Shown here: in pieces, positions 11,342-22,993 of the stretch
Numbering within the stretch: position 1 is the first letter of the stretch
How the letters are laid out: each line of letters begins with the position of its first letter
Assembly (NCBI GenBank): GCA_030549495.1
Contig: JAUIRK010000961.1
Coordinates: 78,667 to 142,666, forward strand
Length of the DNA stretch: 64,000 nt
DNA from: Nectonema munidae
Taxonomy: Eukaryota; Nematomorpha; Nectonematoida; Nectonematidae
Reading direction: 5' to 3'
Notes under the pieces: model-generated
Seen by the model: the letters and a program-made list of their open reading frames with translations, nothing else
What the model was told of the DNA's origin: nothing
The model's database searches: none
Translations under genes and position numbers: made by a program

Positions 11342-13357
11342 ATGTTGGATTTTTTCATAATTTTTTCGCGAGGTGGGATTGTTTTGTGGTGTTTTCAAGC
11401 GACAACAGCTGCAATCTACCCAGCAATCAACTCGTACATCTGCGACGCCTTGTTGCAGAACAAGGCATTCTCTAGTAGTAGTTACCATGTCAATAACTGG
11501 AGATTACATTGCAAGCTAGACAATGAGTATCGTCTGGTGTTTGTGCTTGGCTACCAAAAAAACTTGACACTTTCTTACCTAGATAAGTTTTTGGACGAAA
11601 TTCAACTACAATTCAGGGATTTGTACCGGAATAAAGTTTCGGATAAGAATGCTGCTGGCATTTACTCTCAATACGACGAATTTGGAGAAGTGTTCAACAG
11701 CGTTCTTCAAGGAGTTTTCAAAAATGAACAAGAATTGAAAAAAGTTGCCAAAGTGATGCGCTCTTATGATGAATCTGAAAAATCGAAGAAAACGATCCAA
11801 GACTTTGTGACGAATAAGCAAACGGAGGAGGTGAAAGCCCAACGCGAGAAAAAGCTCCTCTCAAAAAAGAAGAATACCCCGTCCACAAGTAAGACGAAAG
11901 AGGATGACGAAAAAGTTGTTGCTAAGATGAATGGCTTTCATCCAATAATAGAAGTAGAGGGTGCTTCTAACAAAGCTAAGCCAACAACTTCCATGAAGCC
12001 TTTTTCAGGAAAAAAAGGAAGATTTGGTAGAAGTGAAAACTGTAAAGTCTCCTCTCTGAATTCCTCCAAGCCTAAGACTAAAACCGCTAGAACATGGGAC
12101 TTGGTTGAAGGAAGCTGTAATTTCGATGAAAAGCTCGACTACAGTTCAAACCCACATCTTCCCGCGTCTAAAGTGATTGAAAATGGTGTCCAGGTCTCCT
12201 CTGAGATGCAACTCAAATTTGGGGGACAAGAAGTGGTTGGCAAGATGCACGGAAATTTACAAGACTTTGAATCTGTTTCAGAAAGTGAGTCGGAGGACTC
12301 GTCTGAAGACGACGTTTTGTCTAGTGGGAAAAGCGAAGTCGTGAACAAGATAACAACGAGCAAAAAGAAATCTTCGTCGCATATTTTCTCGTACATTTCA
12401 TCGCTCGTTGGAAATAAAGCGTTGGAGGAGAAGGATGTACGGCCACTTTTGGATCAAATCAAGAATCACTTGATATCTAAGAATGTTGCTTCTGAAGTTT
12501 CAGAAAATCTTTGCTCCTCCATCGCTACGAACTTAGAGGGCAAAGTTTTGGGAACGTTCACGAGTTTGAAAGCCACTGTTTACAAAGCGCTCGAGGATTC
12601 CTTGACCCAGATTCTGTCACCGAACCGACGCATCGACATTCTACGAGATATCTCCGAGTCTCGAAAACATTCCAAACCGTATGTAATCACATTTTGTGGT
12701 GTAAATGGCGTTGGCAAGTCCACGAATCTGGCGAAGATTGCATTTTGGCTCATTGAAAATGGATATCGCGTCCTGATCGCAGCTTGTGACACATTTCGTT
12801 CTGGCGCGGTTGAGCAGTTGCGAACTCACACTCGCCACTTGAATTCCCTGCACCCTCCTGTGAAGTCCGCATCCGGCCAAACCCAATTTTGGGTCCAGCT
12901 CTACGAAAAGGGTTACGGCAAGAACGCGGCAGCCATTGCTAAGGAAGCGATCGCATACGCCAGTGAAAATTGCGTGGATGTTTGCTTGGTCGATACCGCA
13001 GGTCGGATGCAGGATAATGAACCGCTGATGCGATCTTTAACGAAGTTGATTGCTTTGAATGAGCCTGACCTTGTGCTTTTTGTAGGCGAAGCCTTGGTCG
13101 GGAACGAAGCCACCGATCAGCTTATCAAATTCAATCAAGCTCTCGCAAACTTCTCAGAATCGCCCTCAACGAAGACGCGCTTGATTGATGGCATCGTACT
13201 CTCCAAGTTTGATACGATCGATGACAAAGTTGGTGCTGCGATTTCCATGTCCTACGTCACTGGTCAACCCATCCTATTTGTAGGAACTGGTCAAACGTAC
13301 ACTGACATTAAAAAGCTGAATGTCAAATCCGTTGTGTCGCTTCTAATGAAGGCTTAA
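11342..13357 (+). CDS. SRPRA: Signal recognition particle receptor subunit alpha
   Basis: This GTPase on the ER membrane receives ribosome-SRP complexes and hands the ribosome to the translocon. The 671-residue protein (human about 638) starts with an SRX domain, MLDFF followed by GGIVLWCFQ, which binds the membrane-anchored beta subunit. A charged linker (about 130-345) follows, including the acidic run SESESEDSSEDD. The NG domain has every GTPase box: GVNGVGKST near 455, DTFRSGAVEQL near 482, DTAGRM near 550, SKFD near 621 (usually TKFD) and VGTGQTYTD near 647. The C-terminus LLMKA is as in animals. A short insertion (SASGQTQFW) precedes VQLYEKGYGK. The coding region is intronless, but complete and without damage, so it reads as a working gene. 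TTTACATTTTAG just upstream (ending 11314) may be a 5'UTR splice acceptor. Confidence 0.97.
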   Translation: MLDFFIIFSRGGIVLWCFQATTAAIYPAINSYICDALLQNKAFSSSSYHVNNWRLHCKLDNEYRLVFVLGYQKNLTLSYLDKFLDEIQLQFRDLYRNKVSDKNAAGIYSQYDEFGEVFNSVLQGVFKNEQELKKVAKVMRSYDESEKSKKTIQDFVTNKQTEEVKAQREKKLLSKKKNTPSTSKTKEDDEKVVAKMNGFHPIIEVEGASNKAKPTTSMKPFSGKKGRFGRSENCKVSSLNSSKPKTKTARTWDLVEGSCNFDEKLDYSSNPHLPASKVIENGVQVSSEMQLKFGGQEVVGKMHGNLQDFESVSESESEDSSEDDVLSSGKSEVVNKITTSKKKSSSHIFSYISSLVGNKALEEKDVRPLLDQIKNHLISKNVASEVSENLCSSIATNLEGKVLGTFTSLKATVYKALEDSLTQILSPNRRIDILRDISESRKHSKPYVITFCGVNGVGKSTNLAKIAFWLIENGYRVLIAACDTFRSGAVEQLRTHTRHLNSLHPPVKSASGQTQFWVQLYEKGYGKNAAAIAKEAIAYASENCVDVCLVDTAGRMQDNEPLMRSLTKLIALNEPDLVLFVGEALVGNEATDQLIKFNQALANFSESPSTKTRLIDGIVLSKFDTIDDKVGAAISMSYVTGQPILFVGTGQTYTDIKKLNVKSVVSLLMKA

Positions 13358-13561
13358 TGTTTCATATCATTAGTATTTTTATGCAAACTACAAATAATAT
13401 CACAATGGAGTACATTTTAATTTATTTATCCTATTTCTACACAGTTTTATTATTTCTTTAAAAGGACATTTTAAAAATACTTTTTGACTATTTGAAGATT
13501 ATCATTATCATTTTTTATTGAAAACTAAATATTTTTTACCAATTTTTGATCTTCACCGCTG

Positions 13562-13567
13562 AATAAA
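13562..13567 (+). terminator. Possible polyadenylation signal of SRPRA
   Basis: AATAAA lies about 205 bases after the SRPRA stop in an AT-rich 3' region. Other weaker A-rich variants occur nearby, so the assignment is tentative. Confidence 0.4.
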
Positions 13568-13599
13568 TATTTTATCTTTGACATTAAAATTTGTCTTTA

Positions 13600-14706
13600 T
13601 ATGCTTGTAGAAAACGCCTCGATAAATTCTCTTCCAAAAAGTATCATTAAAAGTCGCCCATTTTTGCACATATAACTTCCCTTTACTTGCTGTGTTTTGT
13701 GTGTAAAAATGAATACATATATGCTTTTATAAAGAGTATTGAATGCATTAAATCTAGCAAATAAACTAGAAACCGTTCCTAGAAATAGAGAAGCATTATT
13801 TTTAGGACACACGCCTTGATAACAATAAAGTGAGGAGCCAAGCTCCCTAGCTTTAATTTAATAACCATTCTATTTTGTTTCATTTTTCTTGTGTGTGTCT
13901 TCTTTGTTTTATCTTTCATACATACTTTGTCTATCTGTGGCGATAACCTAAACACGTGTGTTCACTTTTCTTAAACTCTCTTTAGATGTATCGTTTTAGT
14001 GGATGTATAACTAAAATATACTCAATCATAGATCGTATTTTGTCTGGAGTAATAGTTTGAAACAATTTTATTTAATTTTAACTCCAAGAGTCTATCAAAT
14101 CACTTCATGTAAATAACTTAAAAAATTAGTGATGCCAATACTCCACTCTTGTCCTTAAGTGGCTAATTTAATTGGATTCATTTTTTCAAGTTTATTTCTT
14201 CTAAAATCAGTCAATTTTGAAATTGCAATTTCTCTGTGTTTCCGTTCTAAATCTTTGATTCCTTCCTTGCTCAATAACTTAATATATGTGCCTCCATAAT
14301 TAGTGTCCACTAACTAAAAATGTGATGTTATAATCACAAGAGAGCATTGCCTTTGCAGAAAACACAGTACTGAGCAAATAAAGGACTCCTTAGAATTAAG
14401 TTATGGTGCAAGGGTTAAAGTTAGATCCAAATTAACCTGGATGGAAAACATGAAGAAAGATTTAAAATTTTAGAACTTAGATTAAGTGATGGAAAAGACA
14501 GGTTCTTCTGGAGACAGAAAATTAATCTTGACTCATTCTGATTATTATTTGCCTTTCATGGTGACCCGGCTTACCCCAGTCTTCTGGGACTAATCAAAAA
14601 AGCCGTAAAATGGAATGATGATGAATATGTTTCTTCTATTAGAAAGTGGGCGTAATATGAATGAGTCTTTAATAAAGAGGTTTTTTAATTATAAAATTTC
14701 GGAGCA
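13600..14706. other. Tail-to-tail spacer between SRPRA and SUMF1, with one odd open stretch
   Basis: Most of this is AT-rich and featureless. At 14540-14655 on the + strand a short open frame reads AFHGDPAYPSLLGLIKKAV and ends in a stop. Its base composition is more gene-like than its surroundings and the frame upstream (LSDGKDRFFWRQK, about 14475-14536) is broken by one stop. I do not recognise it; GDPAYP recalls DDE transposases, but that is too short to rely on. Confidence 0.3.
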
Positions 14707-14712
14707 TTTATT
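14707..14712 (-). terminator. Polyadenylation signal of SUMF1
   Basis: AATAAA on the - strand starts directly after the SUMF1 stop codon at 14713-14715, implying a very short 3' untranslated region. Confidence 0.55.
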
Positions 14713-17700
14713 TTATAATTCAAGTTTTAAAGATGGCGACGTCTTAGAAGAAGCATGGTGAACATCTGAAGCACACCTGAATCCCAAGTTGGATGCTGAG
14801 CTGTCTAAAGTATTTTCACTTCTCGCTGCACACCGGTATCGATAGCACCAGTCCTATATAAAACAAAAACATTTTTTTATTTCGTAGATGATTCCGCCAC
14901 ATCCCACCATGAATAAAAACCAAGATTTATGCAAATATAATCAATTCTTCATATTATCTTTACTCTTTTTGATAGAACTAAAGAAAACTCAAGAGAAAGA
15001 TATATAACTAAAACACTATACGTTAATAATTGCAAAAAGACGTAAAATTTGAGCTAGCTATTTACACAGGCTAGAAATAAATATAAAAAACAAAAGATAA
15101 TTTTTTATAATTTTAAATAATAATAATAATAATAATCATTAAAACAAAGGTACTAATTAATTGCTTAATATCTTTTAACCGATCGATTAGTCGGTTAATT
15201 TTTGGGAAATTTTGAGTCTCTATATATACATAAGGTACACAAATTAACAGAAAAAATCAAACACAATTTTATTAGATCGTTCTTACAAGTACGAGAACAT
15301 GAAAATAAGATTGAGGAATGTCGTTTTTAAAGAGACGGATCATACATAAATGACGTCGCCCAAAATTTATAAGTTCTAAACACCCGCCGTCGTGATTTTT
15401 ACCCCTCCTGCTCTATTTTTTAATACAGAGAATCTAGAATTAGTTTACCCCCTTCCCGGTAGGGGACATCATATATGTTTGATCCCTGATATAATTACAC
15501 AAGACATTGCATTACAATAGTTTCAAAAAAGGTTTAAAAGTATCTATATGTGTCATTTTATTATGATTTGAAGTGACCGGTTCTGTTACGGTGAATTAGC
15601 CAGCCTTATTCTCCGGTTAATTTTCACCGATTACCTTAACTAGTTCGTACTAGTTCCCTTATATCTTGATTTGCTAACACTTAAGGATGTGTATTTAGAC
15701 AACAAATGTCAATGTAGAATACCAAGCTCTGTCAGACTTTGTTTACTTTACCAAATATACAAAACATTTAGAAATTAAAAATCATGCTATAGAGAGAGTA
15801 GCATTTGCCCATCTGTGGTTTTATGGGGTTTTTAATTCGTATCGTTGCCAACATTGCATAGCAAAATACCCACCCAAGCTGAAAGAGCTTCATCATCAAG
15901 TTCATTTCTTATTCTTAATTTGAGATAACTCATGAATGAATAAAAATATAAAATCTTTGTGAACAGAAGACGCTGCTTTTTTGTTTGTATGGCCACGTAA
16001 ATCGATTTTCAATGCTCAGAGTGTTTAAATAAGTCACATGTAGACGTTGATCCATTGGAGTGCATTCTCTTTCACTGATATTTTAATAAATTACTACAAT
16101 TCAAGCAACCTCTCTTTTATTTTCATATGACCGATTTTATTTGTTGGCACACGCATTCCTATTATTTCTAATCGAATATTTTATCAAAATTACAAGCGCT
16201 TATTTCCTTTTTTAAGAAGATCTAAGAGTAGTACAAATAATTACTTTTCATTTCTTCGTGTCTTATTTCCTTTTTTTAAGATCTAAGAGTAGTACAAATA
16301 ATTACTTTTGATTTCTTCGTGTCTTATTTCCTTTTTTTAAGATCTAAGAGTAGTACAAATAATTACTTTTGATTTCTTCGTGTCATATGCATACTTAGTT
16401 CTAAAAAATATGCCTAATCAAAAGAGCAATTTTCAGGAGGCGAAATGGAAATTAAATGCATGTTACGCAAAGAGGTCTTTTTGTTGTATCGCCGAAGAAA
16501 GAGAAAGGCTCTGAAAGATTTAATACCTTATGGCACATGAATGAGCCTCCTTTCTTCACTTTTCTAGTATCTCCCTTCTCGCTTGAACTTTTGTGGTCTT
16601 CATTCTTTGGCGCCCAATCATCGCTAGTCCATTCCCAAACGTTTCCAAGCATATTTTTAATACCATATGGAGAAGCTTCAAACTCGTTAACCTTGGGAAT
16701 AATGACATCGGTGGAAAAGTTTGGAAAAAAAGAACAATTTAGCGAACATCTCACAGGTGCCGTTGATAAATAGCCGTCTTCTAGGGTGTTTTCTGTTGGA
16801 AACTTTCCTTGCCAAATATTCATATGATGCTTTCCAAATGGCTTCAATTTATTGCCCCAGGAGAATAATCTAATTAAAATATAAATAAAATCTTTTTTCA
16901 TGGCGTTAAAAAAGTAAGAAGTAAAGCTCTTCAATTTCATCCAGTCAAAAAATGATGATAAAGGAATTAATGTTATTTTTGAAAATATTTTTTTCAATAA
17001 AATAAGATTCACAATTTTTAAGAACTTCTGATTTGCCCTTTTAATTCAAAGTTAAAATTTCTTGCCAGATTAAAACAAATCCTATTATTTTTCATTTTAG
17101 GTAGTCTAGAAAAAAATTTCTTTGATTGGCACATGTCTAAAAATATTTTCCTTTTCAGCTATATCCTCCTATTATTAGTTCATTTAAATAACTTCGTCTA
17201 TGTATCTTTTGCTCATAAACGAATAATGGTGCTAAAATCATGAAAGTTCTGTTCAAAAATGTTTTATTATACTTTTATGATGTGCATATTTCAACGAACT
17301 TCATTTCCATATATTTTACAACTTGGTATCTTTTATTCTCGGCCTTAGTAGATTCTTATAATTCTGTTTTTGAGTTTGGCCCCCCACAAAACCCCCCCCC
17401 TTCCCCCCCCCCCTTTCCAATTTAGAAAAAAATTTCCCCTTCCCTTCTCTTTCCCACACAAAAACAAACCCAAAACACACACTCTTTCCTTCCTTCTTTT
17501 TTTTTTTTAAAAACTACATTTTATATATAATAAAAATACATAAAGGTGTGGAAAAGGAATTTTTTTTTTTCTTCCAATTAAAAATAAAAAAAAAAAATTA
17601 ATATTTAAATTAAAGAAAATAAATTTTTTTTTTTATTTTATTTATTAAAATACGAAGACGTAAATCTCGTTTAAAGAAGGAAATTAGGCTTGCGCATAAC

Positions 17701-19466
17701 AAATATTTTGACCTTGAAAAAATGTTAAACTTGAACTCACCTACTTTTAAGTCCACTTCTACAGGCAACTTCCCATTCAACTTCTGTAGGAAGTCTTTTA
17801 TTTGCCCATTTGCAAAACTCAGTTGCATCGATCCATGAAACATGCACCACGGGATGATCAAGTCTAAGGGAAGGCGAATACGAACAAGAAATATGTAATG
17901 TGTGTTTTAAGGAATTGAAGTTGCCAAATAAGTTTTAATTAAGTAAAGTATTGTTTGCGACATTGACATCCATCCTTTCGGATATCGTGTTCCCTCCCGG
18001 AATGCTGAGTTCAGGATCTACCTGGACTTTCCATCCCACTAAACGCCTAATAACGGCCCCGAGATATATATTATTTTACAAGAGTGTATGTATATGAATA
18101 CAGCTGAGTGAACGATACAATCCTAATGCGAACGCTTCTAAAATTGGAAACAATTCTTGATTAAGTCTTGAACAAGGTTAGAATCTGGTCGTCAGAACAC
18201 TACCTAATTGTCGTTTTAATTAATGATGTCTTTTTAGAAATTAAAATTGCCAAATGGCGAGACAGTGATAATAAACAATTTCAGGTAATACAGTTTTCTC
18301 TTAAAGTTTCAAAAATTAAAAAAAATTCTAAGAAAATCGCTCTTAAAATAAAAGCTTAAAAAGAAATATTCAGAAATGAGTTTTATATTTTATATACGAT
18401 TTTTTGTCTACGCATAAGTTATGTTAAAGAAAACACTGATACAGTAACTTTTTAACCTCCGCGTAGACAAAAATATACAATTTAGTGGCATGTATATACA
18501 AATTATTGTGTGGTTAATTAATTTTGAATTAAGTCTATTAAAAAAGAATTTCACTTTTTCTTTTCGATTCTTGTTTTTTTATTCTTTCATTTTTATGGAT
18601 CCAAATTTTAATTAAATGTACATTAAAGGAGCGTTATATTCCTTTCAGAAACTTCTGGGTTTCGTTTTTAAATTTGTTTGTTAGTTAGTAAATTAATCTG
18701 TTTACTTGTTAGCTCCATATAATATTGGTGAAATTGAAACAACCTGGCTGAGATGTTGGAGTCTACACCTTCAGGACTTTTCCAAGAAGCGTCTTTAACT
18801 AGAATCCACCAAGGCGCTCCTGCCACAGACTGATTGACACTTCTTCGAACTTCTTCACTCACCAGCACATCTAAGACGAACGAGTTGCCAAAGTGCTCAG
18901 CCTATTTGTGGTGCATAAATGGAAGTAGTTAAGAAATGAAAGCGTCGAAAAACACGTAGTTAATGGAACGAATGGCAAATTGATTTCTTTTCCTTATTTT
19001 CAAACGTTAACTGACACAAGTGGTGAAAATCATGTCTTCTCAGTGAAAATTACTTCAAGGATACCTTTAAGAAAGCAAAAAATACCTGCGTGATGTAGCC
19101 AGTATCATTGACAAAAGTCCAAAAATCCACATTGCTAACTTCATGAACATCTATTAAAAAATTTTTAACAAAAACTTCATAAGAAGGTCCTTCTTTGTCG
19201 GCAACGAATACAGGCTCATCCGATCCAAGTGTAAAGTTGCCTTGCTTAATTTCTACCATTTCTCCGAATTTTAGATGAACGGAGTCACGAATTTTTAAAA
19301 AGTCTTCAGAACTTGCAACAGGGAACACCGCTGATTTGAGCAAAGAGTCTTTTTCATTTTCTCCTCGTACCATCTCATTACAGCCTCCACAAAGACCATC
19401 TTCCACAGAAAGAAAAATATTGAATGTAGCGAGGAAAGTTAAAAGAAGAGACTTTAAATAATGCAT
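14713..19466 (-). CDS. SUMF1: Formylglycine-generating enzyme (sulfatase-modifying factor 1), multi-exon
   Basis: The ER enzyme converts an active-site cysteine of sulfatases to formylglycine. Coding exons on the - strand are 19466-19086, 18901-18744, 17863-17741, 16869-16527 and 14853-14713; all have GT/AG borders and compatible phases (0, 2, 2, 0). Together they give 381 residues, or 360 if the small candidate intron 16754-16692 is removed; human has 374. Exon 1 holds a signal peptide, a CGGC pair and [12 protein letters not shown] then [16 protein letters not shown]. Exon 2 has [14 protein letters not shown], exon 3 [11 protein letters not shown] and [16 protein letters not shown], exon 4 [23 protein letters not shown] and [10 protein letters not shown]. 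Exon 5 has [12 protein letters not shown] and SNLGFRCAS. The two catalytic cysteines (human 336 and 341) are MCHK and WCYR, separated by intron 4. The gene looks intact. Confidence 0.95.
15115..15136. repeat. (AAT)n microsatellite in SUMF1 intron 4
   Basis: Seven AAT units in a row lie inside the last SUMF1 intron. They are an ordinary simple repeat. Confidence 0.8.
16199..16382. repeat. Three-unit 61-bp tandem repeat in SUMF1 intron 4
   Basis: A 61-bp unit beginning TCTTATTTCC and ending TTTCTTCGTG occurs three times head to tail. Units two (16261-16321) and three (16322-16382) are identical; the first differs by a small insertion after TTTTAAG and one base near its end. The near-identity points to recent amplification. 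The array ends about 145 bases from the exon 4 donor. Confidence 0.9.
16692..16754 (-). other. Candidate 63-nt in-frame mini-intron in SUMF1 exon 4
   Basis: The segment starts GTGAGATG, contains the tract TTCTTTTTTTCC and ends CCCAAG, so it carries usable splice signals. It is a multiple of three and has no stop codon. Removing it joins APV to NEFEASPYG and aligns without a gap to the human APV...GYG segment. Keeping it adds 21 residues absent from the family. It is therefore most likely an intron that would be missed by open-frame analysis. Confidence 0.75.
17383..17640. repeat. Homopolymer-rich tract in SUMF1 intron 3
   Basis: Runs of C, CT, A and T dominate, including CCCCCCCCCC blocks at about 17391-17413, CA-rich sequence to 17480 and long T and A runs to 17640. 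In a genome this AT-rich the C runs are exceptional. It may be a real low-complexity intron segment or poorly resolved sequence. Confidence 0.6.
18391..18478. repeat. Small inverted repeat in SUMF1 intron 2
   Basis: TTTTTTGTCTACGC at about 18400-18413 is mirrored by GCGTAGACAAAAAT at 18461-18474, with flanking TATA(C) on both sides. The stem could form a hairpin with a loop of about 47 bases. It resembles the ends of a tiny MITE. Confidence 0.5.
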
Positions 19467-20115
19467 GCTCGTGATGATGAGGAAAATAGTGAACTAAAGC
19501 ATCTCAGTGTGAATTCTAAATTCTTTGATGATTGAGAAATGAGACATTTGTAAGATGGTTTCGACCTAGCAGAGAGAATGAATGTCAGCCTGTAAGAATG
19601 AATGACAAAGATGCAAGTGCAAAAAGCGAGATGCATAAAAAAAAAACTTTCTAAACCATCATGATAAATAAAGATTAATATATTCATAAAAATCGTGTCA
19701 GAATTCAGAATAGTCGAATTTGGAAAAATTAAACAGACAAAAAATGCCAAAATTAATTTTGCGTATTTTTCTTAAAATTTTAAATTTTTTAGAGCTCTAC
19801 TATAACCTCCAATTTTTATTTCTCACAGCTCTTCAAGAATATTATTACGGTTGGCAAAAATGATAAACCACATTTGTTATAAGTAAAAGACAAATGATAA
19901 ATTTACAAATGACATTTATATTGGATAAGACTCACTGTTCAATAACGGAAACGATTATTCCAAGGTCTTATATTTGACATCTCTGTTCTGTATTGTATTA
20001 AAAACACTGAAATAATTTTAATTTTTTTAAAAAGAAAAAAAATATAAAAAAAAAAAAATTCTGCTTTTTTCAATGACTTTGAATATAAATATCCTCTACG
20101 GCTAAATTGCTCTAA
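19467..20115. other. Region upstream of SUMF1, no gene
   Basis: This is the 5' flank of SUMF1 (- strand). It should contain the promoter, but I see no convincing TATA or initiator element. The small open frame at 19454-19750 is noncoding in character. An A-rich run lies at 20025-20060. Confidence 0.4.
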
Positions 20116-20720
20116 TTGCAAACAACAACATTCAGCCCTCTCCACTTCATGCCCCTTTTGACTACAACACCTTACGAACCTAAATGCAAGCCATCAAAAC
20201 TTTGTATGTTAAACATTCTCCACACAAATCTAAGCGATTCCAAAACAGCTTGGTCCAACCTCCTCAACATCCTACACTCTAATTCTTTTGATATATTCAT
20301 AAACGAAAACTCTTTTTTCCACTGTACTACACGCCCCTACAGTAAATCATTATTCAGCCTGCATCATCATAAAATCATCTATACACTTTTCTTTACTCCC
20401 AGTAGTTCACAAACTAAACTTGATTGTTAACCGTCTAGCAATTTTCACTCAACATCTAGGAAGTTCTTCTGGTGAATGGCATATCCACCATCATGTTCCA
20501 ATGACTTTAACAAACTCAGATGGCGCCGTCAACTAGAGAGACACATCTTAGATTTAACATGCAAGAGCCCTGAAAGGCATTCCAAGTTCTGCATCATCAA
20601 GCTCGCCATCATTGAATCTACATAATTAATGTCTTAGACCCAAGTTCCCCGTTAAGCTTAAGTCCGGATATTGCTCTGATTGCAACGGACGTTATTGTCT
20701 GATGTAGTAATCCTGAACTG
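20116..20720 (+). mobile_element. Decayed LINE endonuclease fragment
   Basis: The open stretch at 20116-20430 contains MLNILHTN, SKTAWSNLLNIL and FDIFINEN, the layout of the N-terminal apurinic-like endonuclease of LINEs. In such enzymes a short opening strand is followed by a helix and then a DI..INE-type strand. Further short pieces, such as NVLDPSSPLSLSPDIA in another frame near 20618, fit the later endonuclease core. Many stops show it is dead. It may belong to the same RNase H-type LINE family as the element at 830-2935. Confidence 0.5.
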
Positions 20721-21980
20721 CTGCCATTCTGCAACTACAAGAAAGTAGAAGCAGAATTCTGACAGAGTATATAATGGAATAATATAGGCATTATACACAA
20801 AAGAGCTTTTAAATATATGAATAATTGAAATCTAATTCAAAACTCGTTGATATTTTTCGTATTCCAGCATGGGATTTCGCTCATTGGTCCAAGTTAAAAT
20901 AAGGGACCTGAGTGGGGTTAATTAGATGCTGTATTCGATAACTCAACGCCTTAAGTTCAAAACTGCATCACGCCTGCCTTCCGCTTAGTTCCATACACGC
21001 GGTGCAATTGCGCTTTTTTGTGAAAACACGCCTTGATACCTTTATTTTTAAAGATGGGACATTTCTTAAAGTTATGTTCATCAATTTTTGTTGTGTTAAT
21101 TTTAGGCAGAGCAAATACTGAATTACTTAAATTTTAATAATCATTTTCATTGTATATCAATTTCTCTTGCAAATACGCTTTAAATATTATATATGAAAAG
21201 CTTTTTGTAGATAGCCGTGTAACGCTTTTCATGCAATTCCTTAATGTTGGTATCTAATTGAAGTACATTCACTAAAACGTTTTTAAAATGGTGAAACTCT
21301 TAAAAATTTCTATATACAAAAATTTCTTCAAAAATTTTTTATACAAAAGATGCAAGAATAGTTTTTTATATTCCAAAAAGTATAATAGTGTCAACTTTCT
21401 GAGTATTTTACATAAAAATGGTGAATAATTGAAAGAGATGATAAAAAACCAGCAATTATTCTTGACTATAATAATCGAATTTTTCTTGTAAAAGAAAAAC
21501 CAAAAAGTGACCGATAGTATTATTTTTGAACATGATTGATCACTAATCGAGATTATAAACGGGTTTTTGAAAATCTTATTTTCATCAAAAAATATGTTCG
21601 AAAAACGAGCAAAATTTTTCTTGTCAAGAATGCAATTATTCCAGCTTCATTTCAAAAACTGTTATTTTTTATTACAATGCAGTACTCTCATCTCTTTTCT
21701 TTGAAGCGCAAGGTTGAAGGAATTCATATATGAAAGCAGACATCAGAAAATGTCTAGTTAAGCTTTGCAGAAATAATGGATTTATTTCCATAGTATCATT
21801 TGGAAAATTTTTTTAGGAAAGCCACCACACGTTTGAGTACAACAAGAGTTTTGCAAATTGAAAACAAACAAGATTTGAAGCATTTGCTTTAATGAAATAC
21901 TCTGTTTTAATCACTTCATTGAAAACAATTAAAAAAGTATGTAGATTTCATCTTTAATGGAAATGGAAAAATTAACTCTT
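20721..21980. other. AT-rich gap, nothing firm
   Basis: No recognisable gene. A block at about 21880-21935 (GCATTTGCTTTAATGAA) has a diverged relative at 41164-41235, so it belongs to a dispersed repeat, probably the MULE-like element that follows. Confidence 0.4.
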
Positions 21981-22016
21981 GTTCAAATTATGGATTTTTG
22001 TTGAAAATAGAAAATT

Positions 22017-22500
22017 TTGAAAATAATTATATTCATGGAAGGTATTGAATATTTTAAAAGGAAATTGTTTCCTACGATTAAAAAATATAATTTCAAAAAT
22101 AGAAAAAATCGTCTTTACATTCCTTATAATGGGAAAAATAATAGAGCAGAATCTTTTAATCATGTTCTTAAAAGCAGCCAGAACTGGAAGCCAATGAAAA
22201 TCAGTATGATGATTGATGCTCTTTATGATCAAGTCAAGTATGAAGAACTTATGATAAAGTGTAATTAGAGCTTCTGGGAATTTTTACATTTCTGATCAAC
22301 TTAAAAAATTCGGAATCTCTACTCACGACTATGGAAAGTTGTGCGAACAAGAAAGGGAAAATTTGTACCACAATTTTATTTCCATTAATCAACGTGATTT
22401 TGTAAAGCAGAATGTTTTCTTCTGATGGCAGGTCAGTAATCAAAAAGCAGCATAACATTGCAAAAAATCAAGGTAAAGAAGATTTAAAAAGTATGAATCA
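22017..22500 (+). mobile_element. MULE-like transposase remnant (C-terminal part)
   Basis: The open stretch 22017-22265 contains NNRAESFNHVLK followed by MMIDALYDQV, similar to the end of the catalytic region of Mutator-like transposases, where NN-x-E-x-N/H-x-L follows the last acidic residue. After a frameshift at the end of that stretch another frame continues with SDQLKKFGISTHDYGKLC and NLYHNFISINQRDF. The part from 22168 onward is repeated at 53021. The element is broken. Confidence 0.45.
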
Positions 22501-22993
22501 TTTTTGTTACTTTTTTTAGATTAATTTTTATATTTTAGATCTCAAAAATAAATCTTCGAATTAGAAATTAGACGATAAAATCTAAATCTAACTTCAAATA
22601 ATCTTGGTGAATTATTTCCTACATTGGGTGAATGTCATATTAGAACAATGTCAAGTTAATTGTATTTACGATTTAACTGTGGAGTTGATCCATATTAATT
22701 ACCTGTTAATTGTATATACCTTCTGATTGTTAATGGAACTTTCCATTCTAAATTAAATTGAGCATTATACTTATAAATATATGTGTATGTGTGTGTTCTT
22801 GTTTGTTCATTCGTCTTTCTCTAACTCGCATTTTGTTGTGAAATGAAGATCTTAGTAACACAAAAATTATATTGGAAACAACATGAATGGAATTTTGAAC
22901 TTTGTAAGCGTAGTAAGCGAAAATTTTATTGGATAAACTTTTGAAGGCTTTCATATTTAATCTTATTCGATACATGAATATGATATCCAGGCA

